DNA of 64,000 nucleotides, taken from NCBI RefSeq assembly GCF_021462225.1, contig NC_061818.1:12993276-13057275 (forward strand), read 5' to 3'. Shown one piece after another: positions 23,462-34,027 of the stretch; position 1 is the stretch's first letter, and each line of letters begins with the position of its first letter. A program made the translations under genes and the position numbers. The DNA is from Girardinichthys multiradiatus. Taxonomy: Eukaryota; Chordata; Actinopteri; Cyprinodontiformes; Goodeidae. The notes under the pieces are model-generated. The model had not been told where the DNA came from and made no database searches. It saw nothing but the letters and a program-made list of their open reading frames with translations.

Positions 23462-23960
23462 TAATCTCCCGGTGAGGTCTGGTTTGGCACTGAGGAAGAG
23501 AGGTCAGATGTTATTGTCTGCTTTAATGAAGGTTGTGTAGGTTGCACTAATCAGATATGAGGTGGTCTTACTGTTGGAGGAGGAAGGAGGCTTGTCAGGA
23601 GAAAGTACGTTTGGCAGTAGGAGTGGTTTGGAGGTTCTCGGTACGGAGTCTCTCTTCGTATGATCCGTTAGGTGCCAGCGTTCAACATAGCGAGCGGTGT
23701 TGGATGGAGAACAGGCAGGTGAGAAATTGTTTGGTGTTTCCTGGAGGTGATCGCCAAGTCCTGAGGGCAGGTAGTGGGAGAGGAAGGGACCGAGAATCTG
23801 AGAATATAGGTCAAGTTACCCTGCTGGCTGAGCTAACAATCTGACGCCTCCTTCCTGGTTCCTGCTCCTTAAGAAGCCCTCCTGATTGGGCTGAACAAGC
23901 AACACCAGGGGAGCTGCACCTACCAATCACACCCTGTAGGGAGAAAGAAAACAGCACACA
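23462..23960 (-). repeat. Probable solo LTR inserted in the old LINE
   Basis: This block interrupts the LINE relic and has no coding content. On the minus strand it carries a promoter-like CTTCTTAAGGAGC stretch (about 23867-23879), a polyadenylation-like ATTAAA (about 23530) and a tract of small pyrimidine-rich repeats, all typical of fish gypsy LTRs. I could not define TG...CA ends or a target-site duplication with certainty, so the call rests on context and composition. Confidence 0.4.
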
Positions 23961-24430
23961 ACACAGCCATCTGACCACAGCCTCTGTGGGTTTAACTGAC
24001 GGCATCCCTTACTGCCGGTGTCCACCACCAGTTATGGGGTGTGTCAACAAGGCAGGCACCGCAGACAATACGACCACAGCTACGGGTGGCCGGATCAACA
24101 ATAGAGGCAGGGAACTTGGTCCACTTGAACTCTATGTCCCCAGCCTCATACGCAATTTGGGAAAAGCTCTCCCAGAGGTGGGAGTTGAATATCTCCCTGA
24201 CAAAGGGCTCTGCCAGGCGTTCCTAGCAAACCTTCACTACACGCTTGGGCCTGCCGAGTCTGTCCGGCTTGCTTCTCTGCCAGCAGATCCAACTCACCAC
24301 CAGGATGTTATCGGTGGACAGCTCAGCCTCTCTCTTCACCCAAGTGTCCAAGAACAGCCGAAGGTCAGAAGACACTATTATAAAGTCGATTGTCAACCTC
24401 CGGCCTAGGGTGTCCTGGTGTCAAGGGCAC

Positions 24431-24990
24431 TGATGAACACCTTCTTGCTATTATATATTACAATCAAAATAGCAATAAAAAAATTTATTAGATAGAATTA
24501 TTATTAGTGTAATAATATACTATTTTAGCAGGGGTATGAATAATTGTTATTTATCTGTTTATCTGTTACTCATCATCACCGGTCATATTTCACATTTTAT
24601 CAGTAATAAAGGGAAAATATTTCACAGTGAAAGTTTTACAATGAAAGTATCACATCCTCCCATGCATGGTTTGTATATTACTAATTAGCAGAGCACACCC
24701 ATCCCCTTTTGAGTTTGTTATGTATTTACAACTGCAATTCTAAAAATGAGCCTGTAACCGTCCTCCAGTAAAATTAAGTTTTTATAGTACAAATGAAAAG
24801 TTTGCAAAAGTTTGTTAAACTGTGTGTGAGCAATGAAATCTTCCCAAGCAGTAAAAATAGGCTGAACACAATTATTTTTGTCAAAAAGAAAACCTTCAAA
24901 TATTGATTTAAGTACAGAGTTGTTGCTCTTCTGGACATACAATCTCACACAGTAGCACTGAAGAATGAAACTCTGGGTCCTGTGTTGTAG
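24431..24990. other. Anonymous AT-rich non-coding DNA
   Basis: No gene or repeat family recognised. Confidence 0.45.
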
Positions 24991-25193
24991 CTCAATTCAG
25001 TTCTGTTTATTTATATAACAAATTCAATTCAATCAAATCATATATTCCAATTAATCCTAGTTATCAAGCAATGCAGTCAAATTCTGTGCATTATTCTGAT
25101 TAACAGTTTCTATCTAAGGAAACCCAGCAGACTGCATCGAGTGAGTGACTTGCAGCATTCACTCCTCCTGGACGGGCATGTAGAGAGTCAGCC
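24991..25193 (-). repeat. 3' UTR fragment of the L2-type LINE family of copy a
   Basis: Matches 10480-10700 in order: TTCAGTT.TGTTTATTTATAT, ATTCCAATTAATCCTA, TCTAAGGAAACCCAGCAGA, GTGACTTGCAGCATTCACTC and a final GGGCATGTAGAGA. Only the last part of the element is present, that is, an extremely 5'-truncated insertion. Confidence 0.85.
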
Positions 25194-25388
25194 AAACTTC
25201 ATTGCAAATGCAAAGGTTGCAATGATTGAGCGTGAAAAGAAAGATGAGGGGGAAATTAAGTTATGTTCCGCTTAAGGATAGGTGATGCATACTAAAGGAA
25301 ATAACAGATAACATAGTCACTTCTAAACGATTTCCATGCAATGACATTTGAAACTACTTGAAAACATTTAATATTAACATTATCAAAA

Positions 25389-25465
25389 ATATAATATAAT
25401 ATAATATAATATAATATAATATAATATAATATCATATAATATCATATAATATAATATAATATAAC
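25389..25465. repeat. (TATAA)n pentanucleotide microsatellite
   Basis: About 15 tandem TATAA/ATAAT units, two of them altered to ATCAT. Confidence 0.95.
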
Positions 25466-26264
25466 GATTTAAATAAAGGTCTAAAGGACCTTATGTGGTT
25501 AAATTTATGATAAAGACTACCCTTATCTTTGTTTTGGTGGCTTGCTGGTGTGGCTTCAACTTTGGGCAGTTTCTGACTCAAACCATACATTCACACTTTT
25601 CCTCTAACTTGCTTTTCACCTACTGTTGTGGTTAAGCCTTTAAAGCAATTAAATACACCGCTGAGTTCAAGATGGCCTTTTTACTGATACCAAGTTGACA
25701 AGCTCAATAAAACTGTTATGTTATGTTGTGTACTGTAAAATGGAAAACAGACTCTTTAGAAGCTTGAGTGTGGCTACAATTTGGTAATTGGTCGTTTTCT
25801 GCAGGTTTAATACATAATAATAATTATGGATTTTGCACAGTAACGCCAGAATACCCATTGTTTCCTTTGATATGCATACCCAGATGGTCTCAGTTAGGAC
25901 TTTAGACACGTAGGCTTGTGGTGATGCCAACAGACCTGAAGGTGAAAACCCTTGTATTTTCTATGGTAATGTACCTTGACTGCAGGGACTGAAACACTTG
26001 CTCTGAGCTAAACAGAAACCGAGCGACCCTGGTGTGTATTTGATGTCTTGGCTGGTTCTCACGGTGGGAAACAATACTCTACATAAAGTACCATATGTCC
26101 TTTTAAGTTAGCATGTCATCGTGTAACTGATAAGAACATGCATCATCCCCTTGCTTGTCTTAGACTGTCATTAAAACAGCAATAAAAGTCCTTTCATTTC
26201 TGTGTAAATGGTCAACTAGTCTTGACATGTCTCATGTATTACTCTCATCCTTTTGGAATCAATT
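25466..26264. other. Anonymous non-coding DNA
   Basis: No gene or repeat recognised; ORFs are short and featureless. Confidence 0.45.
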
Positions 26265-26835
26265 TGAAATACTCCCTGTTGAACAATTTTTACATTTTGT
26301 CAAGTCATGACCACAAACCTCAACATGTTTTATTGGGATTTGGAACACAAAGAAGCACATAATTGTGGTGGTCAAAGTCGAAGGAAAATGAGACAGTTTT
26401 CAAACTATTTTATAAGTAAAAATCTTAATGGTACATTTCTATTTGTGAACATTAGTTTTCAAGTCTCGGGTTTAGATGTAAACTTTGATTAGGCCCTTCT
26501 CACACATGACTGTATGCTTCGGGGGGGGTTGTCCTGTTTTAAGTTGAACCTCTGTCCCAGACTCAACACTTTTGCAGCCACTAACAGGTTTTCTTCCAGG
26601 ACTGTCTTGTATTTAATTCCATCAATCATCCCAATAACTCTCAGCAGCTTCCCTGTCCCTGCTACGGAAAAGTATCCCCACAGCATGATACTGCTATCAA
26701 ACCTTTTTCACGGTAGGTATGGCGTTTCAGGGTAATGAGCAGTGTTACCTTTCTGCCACACACAGCATTTTACATTTAGACCAGAATGTTGAACTCTGAA
26801 TCTGCACGCATCAGAAGTCCAAGAAACAGCAAGAC
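26265..26835 (-). mobile_element. Tc1-like relic (minus-strand transposase fragment)
   Basis: The minus-strand frame 26686-26489 reads MLWGYFSVAGTGKLLRVIGM and later VLEENLL and LSLGQRFNLKQDN, a recognisable Tc1 transposase catalytic-domain segment that includes the second catalytic Asp (QDN). The left flank (26300-26420) resembles the family's inverted-repeat region (CATGTTTTATTGGGATTTGG). An upstream deletion and frame losses make it inactive. Confidence 0.75.
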
Positions 26836-27704
26836 AGCCACATTTGTCATTGTTTGACGGTCAAGTTTTGTTTATGTACACAGAATCCTTTACATGAATT
26901 CCATTGGCAATTTAAATATTGGATTTATAGTTGTTTTTGTATTCATTCCTCTAAAGGGTTGCCTGCCTTTACAGGCCGTCCCAACCACTGAGACCATGGT
27001 CGGTTTGTTTTCAAGCTCTCTGAATACAGAGGGTTGAAAAACCGGGAGGAGGGGACATAGGAGGATAAGAGTCTGAGAAAGAGGGAGCAAGTTTTGAAAA
27101 AGTGGGAGTAGGAAACAAAAAATTCCAAAGAAAGTTTGTAAGACACATCGCTCATATCACCAGTTGAGCTCAATTTGTCTCTGTCTTTTGGCTTCAGCTC
27201 GGAAAGTTAAAGTGAACTGAGGTTTCATTTCAAGTTTACATTGACCCTCCCTTGCCCAGCTTATCACTCAAGATGCCTTACATGACTCCCAATGGAAAAC
27301 AGTGACAAGATCAGTGTTCTGCCACTGTGAAGAGAGACAGCCCAGACACCCATCAGCTCTGTAATCTGTACTTAGGAGAAATATATTCTGTCTGGGGACG
27401 CAGAGGCTCCAACGTTGGCCTGTGCACTCGAGAATGTCTGTAACGGGACCTCAAAGTGGCTGGGTGGGTCGGCGGGGGTGGATTGTGTATAATGTGTGCT
27501 TCCCTCACTCATGGTTGAGCTTGGGAGAGAGGTCACAGACCCTCCCTCCCTGTGGAGAGCCCAGCCTGACAAGAAAGGGGGGAAATAACAGGGTGAGTTA
27601 GCCTGAGGGAGTCCAATACAGCTACCCTCTAATCACAGTTACTTCACTCCCATATGGACAAAAAAGGAGGGTACTGTACAGGATTCATACAATGAAGATG
27701 TAGT
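26836..27704. other. Anonymous non-coding DNA
   Basis: No gene recognised. A G/C-richer stretch near 27400-27560 has no conserved coding signature. Confidence 0.4.
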
Positions 27705-28165
27705 GTGCATTGGTCAGATGAGATCAACATTAAACTCTTGAGCCTCAGTGCAAAATGGTACTTGTGACTTAAAAATAACCCTGCACATCACCCTGAACAC
27801 ACCATTCTCACAGTGAAACGTGAGGACGGTGGGGACAGACAAATTGGTCAAAATTGATGGGAAAAATGGTCCAGTCAAAGTTCATATCTAAATGCAACTG
27901 ATGTTCCCAGATATTTTTTTTTTTTTACTTTCCTCTGGTCTAATTGACAATAAGTTATGTTACCAAGACAAATGAGCAAAGAAATCAGTCTCAATAGGTA
28001 TCCAAACTTGAATGGAAAATAGCCAAAAATACCTTCAACGGTAACTGTGGCAAATCAGTCTATAATGTATTGACTTCGGGGGGTGAACACAAAAACATGT
28101 CACACTTTAAAAATTTTATTTTGAGAGTATTTTCCTTCTACTTCACAACTATATGCTCCTTTTGA
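27705..28165 (+). mobile_element. Tc1-like relic (plus strand)
   Basis: Starts with codons for WSDEINIKLLSL (27713-27748), the region of the first catalytic Asp, followed by CTGCACATCACCCTGAACAC (27782-27801), the family's downstream block. It ends with inverted-repeat sequence (TATTTTCCTTCTACTTCACA, about 28128-28147). Internally deleted and without an open frame. Confidence 0.7.
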
Positions 28166-29711
28166 AGACCTTACAGGCTAAATCTGGGTCATTTCAACAG
28201 CACATCCCTGAGATTGAGTTCAAACAAAGACTTCAACATCCCGACTGTGCTAACTGTATGGTGACAAGTATGATTTAAAGCCACTCAGACTTCAAACACA
28301 TTTGTTTCATTTGAGTCTGTTTAACGTTCATTACATGTGACTCTTTTCATAAAGCCAGGCAGTGAAAAGGTTGGGGGATAAAGATGCACAAAAGAAAAAA
28401 ATTCATTAGGATGTGGATCTCACATAGCTAATGCAACATGTTAGGGATTTTGTTGTCGTGTGATTGAGGCTTTATTGCAAAGCACAGACTGGAGCAGGAG
28501 GCTGAACACTCAGACTGTGTTAGCCATGTGTGTGAGCGTTATGGTGCGTGCATTTAAAAAACGAAAGTCACAGTGCTGTCAAGTTAGCTTTGTTTGAGCT
28601 GCAGCATAAACCAGCTTAAACCTGGTTTTCACATGGCACAGCTTAAAGCCACATGGCTAAAAAACATAACTATTCCCTTAAATAAGGATTTACAGCAGCT
28701 CAAGCTCTGTCTGGCACCTTTATCATCACCATTCGCAATGGTGTACACAGGTTTAAGCTTTCACAGATATGAGGATGTCAGCGGTAAAAACACAGTTACA
28801 TGATGATGATGATGACAGTGTTTAATCATGATATGATCAGAGCAGAGCGAGGCCCCACACTGTCAGCAGGAATTTTCCAATGAATCAAATGGAATATTTA
28901 TGTATATCAGGGGCACATGGGGATGACATGTCCACTTAATGTCTTCATTGCTCTGCTAACACATGTTGCATTGAGGGCAATAAGTGGGCCAATACTCAGT
29001 TGTCTTTTTAAAGAAGTTGAAAGGTCAAACAAGAAACAAAAATCACGTAAAACTGCCAGTCATGCTAAAGTACGCTCATGCATTACATAAAAGCTACAGG
29101 ATAGGATAAATTTGATGTTTTTTAAAACCTCCTTTATCCAGCTGATATTGCTATAGGGCTGATTGTGGGTGCAACTTCTGGTAGGATAGCAGAAGCTGCA
29201 TTAAAGTGATTTATTTATATGAGTAACTGTATGTAGCACACTCTATTTTTCATGTGACTGGTTAACAGTCTAATCAAATTTCTTTCTTTTTTTAAATCCG
29301 TTGCCATAATTGCACAAACTGCTTCTGGTCTTAATGCAGCCTAGATGCCTGTTGATGCATCTTCGATACATATTAAGAAAATTACTAGTTGCACTTTGAT
29401 GCCCTCTAGTGGTAAGGGTGTAAATGACACCCAGTTGTGGTTTTATAGTAGCCTTGCCCCGCCCGACCCTTTGCAGCCAATCGTTCGGGTCCTGATTTAC
29501 GCTCCACTCCGGGAAGCATGCGTAGATCTCCCATTAAAGGCCAGTGATAAATGCAGAAGTCAGACCAAAACAGCTCATTCTGTGGAAGTTAAAACAAATA
29601 AAACTGCTTCACCTTTCCTTTTCGGTACAAGTTTGGTTCTACAATGGATGAGTACACTTAGCAGAGAATATATATTGTTTTGATTATTTTTCTGCATTTA
29701 ATGTTTAATAG
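28166..29711. other. Anonymous non-coding DNA
   Basis: Unrecognised sequence with a short ATG trinucleotide run near 28802. No supported gene. Confidence 0.45.
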
Positions 29712-30284
29712 TGTTGTGATTATTAATCTGAGGATATTATTTAATATTAATATTTTAATATTTTATCGAATAATACTTCAGTCTGTTAAGGGTTTTCCTG
29801 TGAATACCAGCCAAGTAAGGCGATGGTATTAAGGCAAAATAGAAAGGTGTGAGACAAGCTCTGACATTATTGAACAGCATAAACTCTGCACACACACGGA
29901 ATGAATTCACACAATTTCTTAAAATACAAGAATTTATTAACAACAACAAGTCAACTCAAAGTCAAACATATTTCAATGAACAAACTCTTTACTATGCTAA
30001 AACAATCCAACTAAACTACCAAGCAGAATTAAAGAATAAGGAAGACTAATGGGCTATGTACAATATAAACAAGTTGATTAAGGATGATTGAAAACCATGA
30101 CCAAAAGAGTGATGCAACATTAACATTCAATGTTTATTGTTTGAGAACCAAGGATTATCTTGAAGGATCTGGAAATGAAGTTAAGTTAGTCTTGGAACTA
30201 ACTTAGGCAATAATCAGCAAACGTTAGACAACCACTCACAGTGCAAGATCAGATAAAATATTAATTTAATAAAAGAATCCCTCA

Positions 30285-32855
30285 TGACGACTACAAAATC
30301 GAGGCACGTGACGTCGCCCGGTACGGCGGAGCCGGGTTCCCACCCTGGAGCCAGGCCTGGGGTCGGGACTTGTCGGAGAACGCCTGGTGGCTGGGTTGCT
30401 CCTCGCAAGACCCGGCCGGGCCAAGCCCGAACGAGAGACGCGAGACCATACCCCAGTGGGCCCACCACCTGCAGGGGGAACCGTGAGGGACCGGTGCAAA
30501 GAGGATTGGGCGGCGGACGAAGGTGGAGACCTCGGCGGCCCGATCCCCGGATGCTTAGGCTGGCTCTAGGGACGTGGAATGTCACCTCGCTGGGGGGCAA
30601 GGAGCCTGAGCTGGTGCGGGAGGTCGAGAGATATCGACTAGAAATAGTCGGGCTCGCCTCCACACACAGCATGGACTCTGGAACCCATCTCCTCGAGAGG
30701 GGCTGGACTCTCTTCTACTCTGGAGTGGCCCATGGGGAGAGGCGGTGGGCTGGGGTGGGTTTGCTTGTTGCCCCCCAGCTCAGCCGTCTCGTGTTGGGGT
30801 TTACCCCAGTGGATGAGTCCGAGTGGACCATGTTCTCCGCATCTATTGTCGATGCTGCTGCCCGTAGCTGCGGCCGTAAGGTCTGCGGTGCCTGTCGCGG
30901 CGGCAATCCCCGAACCCGGTGGTGGAAACCGGCAGTAAGGGACGCTGTCAAGCTGAAGAAGGAGTCCTATCGGCTGTGGTTGGCTTGTGGGACTCCTGAG
31001 GCGGCTGATAGGTACCATGGGGCCAAGCGTGCCACGGCCCCGGCATTGGCAGAGGCAAAAACTCGGACCTGGGAGGAGTTCGGTGAGGCCATGGAGAAGG
31101 ACTACTGGTTGGCCCCGAAACGATTCTGGCAAACCATCCGGCGCCTCAGGAGGGGGAAGCAGTGCTTCGCCGACACTGTTTACAGTGGGGGTGGGAGGCT
31201 GCTGACCTCGACTGAGGACATTATCGGCCGGTGGAAGGAATACTTCGAAGTTCTCAATCCTGCCATCACGCATCCCCTGGTGGAAACAGAGCCTGAGGTC
31301 TCGGTGTTGGACTCTTTCATCACCCAGGCTGAAGTCACCGAGGTGGTTAAAAAGCTCCGCGGTGGCAGGGCTTCGGGGTTGGATGAGATCCGCCCTGAGT
31401 ACCTCAAGTCTTTGGATGTTGTGGGGCTGTCATGGTTGACACGCCTCTTCAACATTGCGTGGCGGACGGGGACAGTGCCTTTGGCTTGGCAGACTGGGGT
31501 GGTGGTCCCCCTACATACGAAGGGTGACCGGAGGGTGTGTTCCAACTACAGGGGGATCACACTCCTCAGCCTCCCTGGTAAGGCCTACGCCAGGGTATTG
31601 GAGAGGAGAGTCCGGCCGATAGTCGAACCCCAGCTTCAGGAGGAGCAGTGTGGTTTTTGTCCCGGCCATGGAACACTGGACCAGCTCTATACCCTCTACA
31701 GGGTACTCGAGGGTTCATGGGAGTTTGCCCAACCGGTCCACATGTGTTTTGTGGACCTGGAGAAAACATTCGACTGTGTCCCTCGTGATGTCCTGTGGGG
31801 GGTGCTCCAGGAGTATGGAATCGGGGGCCCTTTACTAGGGGCCATCCGATCTCTGTACAAGTGGAGCAGGAGTTTGGTTCGCATTGCCGGCACTAAGTCG
31901 GACCTGTTCCCAGTGCATGTTGGACTCCGGCAGGGCCCTTTGTCACCGGTCCTGTTCATAACTTTTATGGACGGGATTTCTAGGTGCAGCCAAGGGCCGG
32001 AGGGGGTCTGGTTAGGGGACTAGAGGATTTTGTCTCTTCTTTTTGCAGATGACGTGATCCTGCTGGCCCCCTCTAGCCATGACCTACAGCATGCACTGGG
32101 GCGGTTCGCAGCCGAGTGTGAAGCGGCTGGGATGAAGATCAGCTCCTTCAAATCTGAGGCCATGGTTCTCGACCGGAAAAGGGTGGTTTGTCCTCTTCAG
32201 GTTGGAGGGGAGTTCCTGCTTCAAGTGGAGGAGTTTAAGTATCTCGGGGTCTTGTTCACAAATGAGGGAAGAATGGAGCGGGAGATCGACAGACGGATCG
32301 GTGCGGCTGCCACAGTAATGGGGGCGCTGTGTCGGTCTGTTGTGGTGAAGAGAGAGCTGAGCCGAAAAGCAAAGCTCTCGATTTACCGGTCGGTCTACGT
32401 TCCTACCCTCACCTATGGCCATGAACTTTGGGTCATGACCGAAAGAATGAGATCCCGGATACAAGCGGCGGAAATGAGCTTCCTCCATAGGGTGGCCGGG
32501 CACTCCCTTAGAGATAGGGTGAGGAGCTCGGCCATCCCGGAGGGGCACGGAGTAGAGCCGCTACTCCTCCACATCGAGAGGAGCCAGTTGAGGTGGCTCG
32601 GGCATCTATACCGGATGCCTCCTGGACGCCTTCCTCAGGTGTTCCAGACACGTCCCACCGGGAGGAGGCCCAGGGGACGGCACAGGACACGCTGGAGGGA
32701 CTATGTCTCTCGGCTGGCCTGGGAACGCCTTGGGCTCCCCCCGGAGGAGCTGTAGGAGATGTCTAGGGAGAGGGACATCTGGGCGTCTCTGCTGAGTCTG
32801 CTGCCCCCGCGACCTGGTCCCGGATAAAGAGGAAGACGACGAGTACGGGTACAAG
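30285..32855 (+). mobile_element. APE-type LINE, internally deleted copy in sense orientation
   Basis: GC-rich island in an AT-rich setting. A GC-rich 5' leader (about 30300-30550) is followed by one long coding region (30551-32755) and a short 3' end with CCGCGACCTGGTCCCGGATA at 32807-32826. It shares its sequence family with the antisense relic at 18326-24430 but is much better preserved, hence younger. It lies inside the long LTR of 29712-34023. Similar short strings (GACGACTAC at 30286, GACGAGTAC at 32837) flank it and may be the target duplication. The clade is uncertain (RTE- or I-like); I rely only on the domain content. Confidence 0.85.
30551..32755 (+). pseudogene. Endonuclease/reverse transcriptase polyprotein of LINE, deleted and with one nonsense codon
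   Basis: The likely natural start is ATG 30551 (MLRLALGTWNVTSLGGKE), the APE-endonuclease N-terminus; the frame also stays open upstream to 30284. Near 30813-30820 the endonuclease breaks off after LVLGFTPVDE and the linker resumes with SEWTMFSAS. The D-x-N and SDH catalytic blocks are therefore gone, but the frame is kept. The RT domain follows: YRGITLLS, motif A CFVDLEKTFDCVPR, RQGPLSPVLF (one residue shorter than usual), then an in-frame TAG at 32021-32023, then LLFADDVILL with the catalytic Asp pair and a C-terminal RWLGHLYRMPPGRLP zone. The piece after the TAG is still open to 32755. Without an endonuclease the copy cannot move by itself. Confidence 0.85.
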
Positions 32856-34027
32856 TAAAATAATGTTTTAAATAATGATCTGCTGAATAAAACCAACCTT
32901 CTGGATGACCATTTCTCAACGGTGTCTAATTAGCTGCCTTTATTTATTGAAATAATATTCGAACAAATATTATTAAAGGGGTATTTTGGAAAAGAGCCAA
33001 ATCTTTCTGGAGAAATGGGGCTTAATGGTGTTTACTTAGTTATCAAATCTAGTAAATGATGTTTAGGGAGAATTATTCACTAGCTTGAAAACTAACATCC
33101 TTTCTGTTAAATACTCTTTAGTAGCAAGCACGTGTTCTTACCGGTTAGCAGTTGAGCTAACAAAAGAAGCTAATAGCTTAGCACCAGAATCAACACATAC
33201 CTTTAAAATAGCAGAATTAATAAAAGGGTTAAAATGCATAAGCGCGGACGGCGCGTTATGATCAATGTTCTGTTTAAAGTCACCCTTTAAATAAACGTTC
33301 AGATCATTTCATCCTAACTGTTAATCTGCCCAAACCTAACTTGTGACCATGGTGAGGAAATGTTGTCCAAGGGGCGAAGTTTGAAGAAACATCCACAGTC
33401 AACAAGCGGTTAGCTTTCAGCTAACCTCGGTAACTTCGCGGGGGGTTGAAAGTGCGTTCGCTCGGGGAACAAAAGGGTTAGCTCCGGAGCTGTAGCTGGG
33501 CGGCCCGTCCTGTCCGCTGACCACACGGGTTAACACGGTGATGCGGTCTCTGCTGTCTTCCTTCCAGACTGGGAGACCGCATCTTTGCAGGGGCTTCTCT
33601 TGAACACCGTTTGCTTCTGCAGGGCTCGGAGAGAAAGTCAGCAATGCTTATACCTTAATTTCCCCTCTTTATTAATGAAATCACCGGGTACACAAACAGT
33701 GCTTCACTCATACTTAACTTGCGCATATGATCACGTGATCTTATGACACTCTTGGATCCAGTTTGAAGAGTTTATGTCTTTTTGCCAGCAAAGAGACATT
33801 AGCGCGCTGGGCCTCTCCTGACCGGTCCCACTAGAGGCCATGTGGAAAGAGAGCGGATGTAGCAACAGCTGTGCTTTTATGTGGGTAGTGGCATCACAGG
33901 AAGTCCGCAGTTATCCCGTTTCCTGGCTGTGCCGGAAGAAGGTTAATGCACTTTATTTTGAAAAGTTCCAGAAGAGTTCGTACCGGAGTTTAATGTTGAA
34001 ATCCATGGCTGTGGGTCCCAACAATAG

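Larger units (their letters stand above)
18326..24430 (-). mobile_element. Old APE-type LINE relic, split by two later insertions
   Basis: Three minus-strand blocks belong to the family of the younger copy at 30285-32855. 23990-24430 encodes the end of the endonuclease and the linker (for example TLGRRSTIDF, then AGDIEF.WTKF.ASIVD, with stops). 23251-23461 contains the region equivalent to ITQAEVTEVVRKL, joined by an internal deletion to the region upstream of EEFKYLG. 18326-18603 continues with EEFKYL and the C-terminal zone (LRDSVRSLAIWEELGVEPLL). The L2-type LINE at 18601-23250 separates the last two blocks, and a probable LTR (23462-23960) separates the first two. Order and orientation are preserved, so this was one copy before the insertions. 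Confidence 0.75.
29712..34023 (-). mobile_element. Long solo LTR of retroviral type, interrupted by a LINE
   Basis: The unit begins TGTTGTGATT at 29712 and ends GGTCCCAACA at 34023, i.e. TGTTG...CAACA inverted ends. It is flanked on both sides by ATAG (29708-29711 and 34024-34027), a 4-bp target duplication as produced by retroviral-type integrases. Removing the inserted LINE (30285-32855) leaves about 1.74 kb. Read on the minus strand, a TATA-like CATAAAAGC lies near 33870-33880, about 150 bases from the start, with ETS/CRE-like GACTTCCTGTGATGCCAC beside it, which suggests U3 promoter sequence on that strand. No gag, pol or env is present. The long length is unusual for gypsy LTRs and fits an endogenous-retrovirus-type LTR; the family is not identified. 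Confidence 0.6.

Noticed and set aside
25389..25465. TATA-rich array considered as a promoter
   Set aside because: A pentanucleotide microsatellite with no associated gene.
30214..31545. Minus-strand ORFs of 120-210 codons over the LINE
   Set aside because: Antisense shadows of the GC-rich LINE coding region.
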